Assembly: GCA_009733775.1 (NCBI GenBank)
Contig: WOGZ01000101.1
Span: 41,839 to 105,838, forward strand
DNA from: Alectoria sarmentosa
Taxonomy: Eukaryota; Ascomycota; Lecanoromycetes; Lecanorales; Parmeliaceae
DNA: 64,000 nt
Direction: 5' to 3'
Shown here: piece after piece, positions 57,928 to 64,000 of the stretch
How the letters are laid out: each line of letters starts with the position of its first letter
Position numbering within the stretch: the first letter of the stretch is position 1
Translations under genes and position numbers: made by a program
The notes under the pieces: model-generated
What the model saw: the letters and a program-made list of their open reading frames with translations, nothing else
Told to the model about the DNA's origin: nothing
Databases searched by the model: none

Positions 57928-60900
57928 GATGAGCAGGATGCCAAGAAAACTTCTCCAAGCGAGTTGGCTTAGCTGGGAAAGATAGTCTCTGCAGGTCCCC
58001 TTAAGCTGGCATGACGTGAAGGGCAGCGATGCGTCTGCAGGGTTTTATAGACACTGTACCAAAGGAGCATTTTGCCATGGCGTGAATAGGGCAGAATATT
58101 TATGGGGAGAGAATTGATGCGTAAGACGGTAAGTGCGTATGACGCCTGGACTTGCCCTACCAAATTACAGAAGACTTTTCAAAGATTACTACCGTATCGT
58201 ACTAAAGAGCCCATGATCCCCTACCCACGCCCCCTGTTGGAAACAAGGAAAACCCCTTCGCGGATAGACTTGTCGACTTATCTTAGCTTCACGCAACTCT
58301 GGATTAATTCTTATGTCACACTTACATCCCAGCACCTTTTCACCCATCCGCCTAAACTACCTTGGAGCTGTGAGCCTGTGAGCCTGTCTTTTCTCGAGAG
58401 AGGCCCGCATAATTGTGATTATGCACCAAGCACTCTTGCCGACCCTCCGAAATCAATGATCGACGCCTACAAGAGCCCCTATCCTTCGGTCAGACTAGTT
58501 GGGTATCTCGAAGCCTTAACCTGGAAACGATTGGCCCTTGGATGTGGCGCAACTTTTCCCCATTTCTTCCTTTCTCAGCTGTTTCTACAACGCACCAAGA
58601 ATGGAAGAATGGAAGAATGGAAGAAATGAGGTCGCACGGTACAATTGACAGATCAGGCGAACAAGTCCCGGAGAAGGCGGAGGCGGAGAGATTGAAGGAG
58701 GCAATGGTGGCACTAGGGGGCACCCGCCATCGTGGATGCAGTAGGGTGCAGCCACTGATTCGCCAAATGCGCCTGAGCGGGGGCGCGGCGTCCGGGCAAA
58801 ATTGGGGTCGGTGGTGGCTGTTCGGTCCAGGCTTCCCTACCTCCAAGTCTACGGGCTCCAACGGACTCATGGAGTACGAGTACTTCTCGTTATACACGGT
58901 ACGCCTCGGACCATTTCCAGCCTCAAAATCATCATTTTCTTAAAACGCGACTCGGCAACTTGCTAATTCGAAAAACCCTCTTTCCCACTTGCACGTGCGT
59001 ACCAATATCGACATTATCACTTTTCCCCGTTCCAGAATGCGGGGCAGACAACGTTTTGGTCCACCCCCGGCACTCCTTTACCGCGTACTCAACGGTCTCG
59101 CAGAATGCAGATTACTCATATACAGAGCTTCAAAGGTGCAGTAAGTATGGAGTGCATATGGAGACTACTACTAGCCGCCTCAGTCTATCATGCGTACTCG
59201 ATGTGCGTTGATGATCCATTGAGGACGCATCTGATGGCCACCTTGGCAATTTCTCTTCTCCCCATCCGTCTTCCACAACGGGGAATTTCACATACATAGC
59301 CGGCATTCACGCACTCAGTGTCACTTTACTTTGCATGATCGTTATGGAGTATAGAAATCAGACCTTCAAGCTTCCCGGAACTATCGCGGGAGACGGCGAC
59401 CCCCAACCCAATTTGATATTGGGGCAAGGCTTCATTATTCAAACCTCCTGGGCTATTAGGATGACGATGCCTATAACAAGTGAAGAGGAAACTCAATTTT
59501 GGCTACATCCCCGAGGCCTATGCCCCTTCGAAGTCTCAATCCGAAACCAATCAATACAAATCCTTCCTTCCCAAGCTGTCTCAATCCGCCCTAAGCTTCA
59601 GTACTCCTGCTGCGAAAGTGGAATAAAATAAGACAGATTCGTCATGGTTTTAGGTAGGAAGATAATCTTCAATGGCACTTGATCATTTCACCTTCATCAC
59701 TGCGACTCAGGAATTAGGAAGCGCAAGCCCGAATCTTCGCATCATTCCATCCTCGAGTCTTGCAGACACGTCAAAGAAGCATGCGGGTAGTGGGGGCACA
59801 CCCCCACGGCGAACAACGTTCCTGCAGTCAACCAGCCATTGGATCTCCAGCGATCGGATTGTGTGCGAGCTCAATTAGGAGATGGCTGACGGCTTTTTAA
59901 CCTATTGGTTACCGAGTCTATCGCAAGCGTGAGCGTGACCAGGTGCCAGGTATTGCGGTACCAGCCAGAAGGATTCTCAAGTATTGCCAGCTTCGGGTTT
60001 GATAGGCTGAGTGCGTAAAGATGGTGGCGAATCATCTAGGTGAAGTTTTTTTTGGAAGAATTTTTTTTTTCTTTGAGGTGATATTGGGCTCCAATACAGC
60101 ATGCACTCATGCGTGACGCCGTCACAGGGCCTCGACGATCATCACCCTACATAATTATAGGATTACCATTTTCGTGCTGTTCTTCAGCACTGGACGTTGC
60201 CGCTCAATCAACACCGACATTGATTTGTTATCTCAGCACTTCTAACAAGATACCATGTCAAGCCTCGCCAAGAAATTCATTGCGGAAGGATTTTCGTTCC
60301 CAAGACCACTTGGTAGAGGTCGTCGTAGAAGGACGAAAAGCCAAGAACAAGCCCACGAGTGGGCACACGCTGGCTCCAGAGCATTCATGACCATTTCCGA
60401 CGGGGCGTGGCGGAGGGCCAATTCCAGCAAATTGAGATTGACCGTGACGATGAGCTTCAACCGGGTTCTCCACTCTGTCAGACGCACTCCCAGTCGCAGG
60501 CGGTTTTCGTAAGCCACCTTTTCCTTGCACCCGCTGAGGTCAGATTTGAGCAGTGAATGGAATGGGCTCCCCTCATCACATGCACTGCGCTTTGGGTGGG
60601 CAGAGCCGCAGAATTAGCTTCTCCATCAGGCTTGACTGTGTGATCTGCTCGCTCCGATCTGATGGCAGTCATGAGGCAGACTTGGGCAGAATTGGCAGCA
60701 CAAGTTGAAGCACGATGGCAGTGTATGCCCAGCGCCTTGTTCTCCTCACATGCTTGTGCTTGATGTAGTGAGTCAGGCGTGGGCAAGGGTGAGTGTGTGC
60801 GCTTTGCGTCGAGTGCTTACTCGTACACGTAGTCTCGTTTTCCAAGTATCTGCCATGATTACGGACTCTCGTTGCCAAGTCCTGTATGACCAAACTTGGT

Positions 60901-61504
60901 TCAGGCTTACTCGACGAGGATCAGAGTAGGTTTTTCAGCAATGGTTACTATATATAGATATTTTCTCTTGGGGAGAAAATAACCGAGTCAGATGACTTGA
61001 ATCTCGCTCTCTCTTTCATGGGGAAATTTGGAGCGAGCTCTCTGATTGGCTGCTCCTTGGGATTAGCCCGGTGAGAGGAAGGCGGGAAAAGGAAAAGAGG
61101 AATCAAATTGAAGCAAGGCTAGCCAGGCTCCCAGGTCTATAAGAGAGGCGGCAGGACACGAGGTTGCACACTGATGACTTGTTTCATATCATTTCCTTCC
61201 AGCTTGATGGGGTTGGGCTATGTATGTAAAGTACGTAAAATACCTACCTAGGCAAACGATTGATAGAAGTGGCGGGCCCGACAAGAAGCGGGAGCCCCAC
61301 CAAGCAAAGTTAGATTGACACTTTAGGAAGAGCCTCGCCACAGCGCTAGGAATCTACCAACAAACACTAAATCATGACTGTTGGCACTGGGCACTCACTC
61401 TAACCCCTTTTGCTCTCAAGCCACACACGGATCAGCTTCTTCCCGGCGCTTCAGAAGGCAAACCAAGGCATCGGGTTTTCATACTACGGCAATACACAAT
61501 GAGG

Positions 61505-61580
61505 CATTCATTATTCATTATTCATGATTCATGATTCATTATTACTTACTGTATCGTTCACTATTCACTATTCATAATTA
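61505..61580. repeat. attcatt/attcatg/ttcacta short tandem repeats
   Basis: A run of heptamer-like units, attcatt, attcatg and ttcacta, in the upstream region. Followed at about 61590 by three acaattagtgcaatt-type units. Confidence 0.75.
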
Positions 61581-62541
61581 AATCGAGTACAATTAGTGCA
61601 ATTAGTGCAATCAATTCAAGCACCATGCTTGTTCATCGCCCACACTCGACTTTGATCACGACAGCCATCTAAACTCCCTCTTCCCATGCCCCGAAGGTCT
61701 CCTTTTGAAGCTTTTCTTAACTAGACTTCCCACCGCAATGATCAAGGCCTTTCTCACACATTTCTCTCAAACCTTCAATCTTCCCTTCGAGCATTTCTTT
61801 CAAACAAGTCCAAATCGCCGCGGGCCTCGTGAGCGATCTCTCTCGGAGTTTCAAGAAAGATTGAAGGATACGAGCCTTGTATCTGTGTCATGTATCCTTA
61901 TATCATCACATCGTTTCTTTCTCAATCTTCGGTCCGACGCCGTCAAAAGGTGGGGAGTGTATGCGTTGGGCCTAGAGAAACCCGGTGCATTGGGCGTCTA
62001 GAGAAGACTCGTCATTTTTAGTATCAAGGAACTAGGCTACACTGAGACTCCGAATATAGTGAGACAGGATGTGGTTGACGAACGGTGTTTGTGATTGAGG
62101 ATCCATTCTCGAAGTCTTCTACCCCCTTTTCAGAGAGCACGGTTCCTCTGGTGACTACCAGTAGCACCAACGACAATCGAAGCTCGCTATCTATAATCTT
62201 CGTCGATCATCATCTGGATGTTGACGGTAGTGTTCGAAAGGGATTGGAGAGCGGCCGTGCATGGTGCGATTTGATCAATCAAACGGTCTGCACGCCGTCT
62301 TCTTGAAACCCTTGAGAGCCAACGCGAAGCCGGTACCCACGGGCACCACACGAACCTGACTTGCCAATACCCTGGACCACAAGGATGTGTAGGATGAAGA
62401 AGCGATGAAGAAGCTTGCCACTGTCCACTCAAGACTCGCTTCTTTTTGGCTCTCATCCCCAGAGCTCCATTTGCCATGTATAACTTGTCGTCAGCGTAAG
62501 CTTTGACAGAGTTGTTCATGTAGATAAATAGCGTCAATTGC

Positions 62542-62916
62542 ATGAGATCTTACTTACATTTACAAAGGATGTGGGAAAGCATCTTCAAAGTAACTAGAGA
62601 AGAGGAGGCAATACGTGAATTGGAAGTGGGAGCGGAAAATAAGGTCGACAAGAAGCCTGACCAGAAGGCCGACCAGGAGGCCGGTCAGAAGGCCGATCAG
62701 AAGGCCGATCAGAAGCCTGCCCAGAAGCCTGCCCAGAAGCTCGACCAGAAGCCTGCCCAGAAGCTCGACCAGAAGTCTGACCAGAAGCTCGACCAGAAGT
62801 CTGACCAGAAGCTCGACCAGAAGCCTGACATGAAGGCAGACCAGGACGTGGGCGAGAAAGCAGATAAGAAGGCAGAAAAGAATGCGGGCCAAAAGTTGGG
62901 CAAGAAGGAGAAGTAG
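62542..62916 (+). CDS. Possible Lys/Asp/Gln-rich repeat protein encoded by a minisatellite
   Basis: An open frame of 124 residues from ATG 62542 to a TAG at 62914. The first 35 residues are ordinary (MRSYLHLQRMWESIFKVTRE). The rest is a tetrapeptide repeat of the type (D/A)QK(P/A/L/S) that ends in Lys-rich sequence (KLGKKEK). No signal peptide or known domain. All three plus-strand frames and two minus-strand frames over the array are open, because the repeat unit is a multiple of three, so openness is weak evidence of coding. The frame chosen is the only one with an ATG just upstream of the array. Function unknown; it may not be a gene. Confidence 0.35.
   Translation: MRSYLHLQRMWESIFKVTREEEAIRELEVGAENKVDKKPDQKADQEAGQKADQKADQKPAQKPAQKLDQKPAQKLDQKSDQKLDQKSDQKLDQKPDMKADQDVGEKADKKAEKNAGQKLGKKEK
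62643..62850. repeat. 12-bp minisatellite (gaccagaagcct / gcccagaagctc variants)
   Basis: About 17 consecutive 12-bp units from gacaagaagcct to gcagaccagg. Variants occur in blocks, and the order ctcgaccagaag then cctgcccagaag or tctgaccagaag gives a 24-bp higher-order unit, a sign of recent unequal exchange. Confidence 0.9.
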
Positions 62917-63328
62917 AAACCGAATCCGGGTGGAATTCGACGACGAGCAGTGATGTGACGTGGTAGAGTCTGTATTGAAAATGGAACAAGTGAGAAGCAC
63001 CGTTCTTGTGGTAGAGCGTATCCGGGTTCAGCAAGTCGTACGTAAGACTACCCTACTCTGGTAGCTTAGCTAGAACAATCGTACATACACACATCAAGGG
63101 CTGCTACGGTCAAGGCTTTGATTCACGCTGTTGCTGCTGCCGTTCGCAGCGTACTACCAGAGACTGATACATCCTAGCTTCTCCCGTATCCAGGACCAGT
63201 CACAATACGAGTTGACCAAAGGGATCTTGAAAGTGTCTTCCATCGTAGATGCCTCAATGACTGAATTAAAATGAATCACACGTTCGTCCGATGTGGCTCG
63301 TGGTAATCAAATTACAATCTTCTTTTGC
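62917..63328. other. Spacer
   Basis: No recognisable gene between the minisatellite frame and the pseudogene fragment. Confidence 0.45.
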
Positions 63329-63555
63329 TCTCTTTACCGTCGGGTTTAAGGTTTGTTAACATCGATGAGGATGTTCTTTTACGCCTCATGTCGTCAGAAA
63401 AAAAAATCTTGACAGGGCTTCTCCTCGCGAATTTATTTTATCTCGATAATTATCCCAATCCTTTCTCGAGAGACTTAAATCGTTCTTCCGCACTTCGCAG
63501 CGCCATGCAATCTCACATCTTCTCGAGCTCCTGCCTTTCACCTTCATGGGAAGGT
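63329..63555 (-). pseudogene. Decayed duplicate of exon 2 of the STAND-N-domain gene
   Basis: Aligns over about 225 bp with 50722-50937 in the same orientation. Identical blocks include gcagcgcc-tgcaa and acatcttctcgagctcctgc. Differences are dominated by C-to-T and G-to-A relative to the intact gene: cgggcccaagg has become cgggtttaagg, and gctgtcatcgatgggga has become gttaacatcgatgagga. The middle is interrupted by indels and a poly-A run, so the reading frame is lost. Neighbouring sequence does not continue the similarity in an obvious way. Confidence 0.82.
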
Positions 63556-64000
63556 CCAGAAGTTTCGATAGATTCATAGTTCCAGATATTCCCAGAGCAC
63601 GAGTATAATCCACGCCCTTGCATGAAAACTTGAACAATAAGGCCCACTCTCTAGTGAAGTACGAGAAGGAAAGAAGAAGAATACAGATTAAGTAATCTTT
63701 GTTGAGTTGCGAGAGTCAAACGGCTGCGAGAGGCTTGCGAGAGTGCGGAGACCTTGGACGATCGGAAAGGCAGCACTAGATAGTAGTTCTGAAAATTGCG
63801 AGTTGCCTTAGTGCGACCACGGACACAGTACAAATTGAACATTCTGTACCAACCGTAGAGAATGGCATTAGACGCCATGCAGCGCCATGGCTGAAAGGCT
63901 TATGCCATTAATTCGGTGGAATCCTTGAAAGGGGGGGGGAGTTCACCAGGCTGGCCTGTTGTGGCTGGAGCTGGCTGGCTTAATTTTAATTTTCCAATTT
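63556..64000. other. Right edge of window
   Basis: No recognisable gene. A 75-residue minus-strand frame (63651-63878) has no similarity I recognise. A run of nine G occurs near 63932. Confidence 0.45.

Larger units (their letters stand above)
56915..62541. promoter_or_regulatory. Very long gene-free upstream region of the WOPR gene
   Basis: About 5.6 kb with no frame I can support as a gene. Frames of 60-175 residues (for example 58102-58629, 59335-59631, 60255-60512 and 61705-62001) are overlapping, compositionally biased or unrecognised. WOR1-class genes are known for multi-kilobase regulatory upstream regions and long leaders, so a regulatory role is likely, though part may belong to unrecognised small genes. 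A CAG run (57905-57927), an AT-rich poly-T patch near 60045-60075 and an attcatt/attcatg repeat cluster at 61505-61580 are present. Confidence 0.5.

Noticed and set aside
58102..58943. Overlapping 175- and 133-residue plus-strand frames
   Set aside because: No recognisable domain, biased composition with atggaag repeats, and a competing frame on the other strand. Not enough for a gene call.
59335..60512. Frames of 65-98 residues, including one starting at ATG 60255
   Set aside because: No similarity recognised and no consistent exon chain could be built; the basic composition at 60255 is typical of chance frames.

Overview
The window is a piece of a filamentous ascomycete (Pezizomycotina) chromosome. 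The evidence is the short GT-AG introns (44-190 nt) with CTNAC-type branch points, the fungal gene families present (WOPR regulator, fungal STAND N-terminal domain, UstYa/DUF3328, DUF3684), and AT-rich blocks that look mutated by repeat-induced point mutation (RIP). A Leotiomycetes-like host is plausible but cannot be proven from sequence alone.

Left third (1-14.1 kb): an accessory compartment. Two very AT-rich gene-free blocks (1-3.2 kb and 9.06-13.99 kb) enclose a gene island of normal base composition. The right-hand block is the interior of a 5,096-bp dead DNA transposon (8962-14057) with 67-bp terminal inverted repeats and an exact 8-bp target-site duplication. The island carries what looks like a compact, apparently undescribed dikaritin-type RiPP locus. 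It has two DUF3328/UstYa-type oxidase genes (3556-4515 and 5220-6249, both minus strand), each with a membrane anchor and two HxxHC motifs. Divergent from them is a small secreted precursor gene (7686-8288) encoding five LYEHD copies separated by Kex2-type KR sites. The shared 1.4-kb promoter region contains two sets of local repeats. The expected logic is secretion of the precursor, Kex2 cleavage into short Tyr-containing peptides, and oxidative macrocyclisation by the UstYa-type pair.

Core region (15.4-56.9 kb): conserved housekeeping genes with reconstructed exons. In order: a disordered RG/acidic repeat protein, COG1 (Golgi tether), GPI13/PIG-O (GPI-anchor ethanolamine-phosphate transferase), CDC123 (eIF2 assembly), CWC21 (spliceosome), PET100 (cytochrome oxidase assembly), a peroxisomal enoyl-CoA isomerase, ECM16/DHR1 (ribosome-biogenesis helicase), proteasome assembly chaperone 3, an F-box/2EXR-like protein, TRS120 (TRAPPII), a 1,763-residue DUF3684 Hsp90-type ATPase with a C-terminal HExxH motif, a GFA/CENP-V zinc protein, a small MITE-like insertion, a protein with a fungal STAND N-terminal domain, CRD1 (cardiolipin synthase), and an SGE1/WOR1/RYP1-type WOPR master regulator.

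Right end (56.9-64 kb): about 5.6 kb upstream of the WOPR gene has no gene I can support, which fits the long promoters known for this regulator class. It is followed by an ORF built on a 12-bp minisatellite, and by a C-to-T/G-to-A-decayed duplicate of part of the STAND-domain gene.
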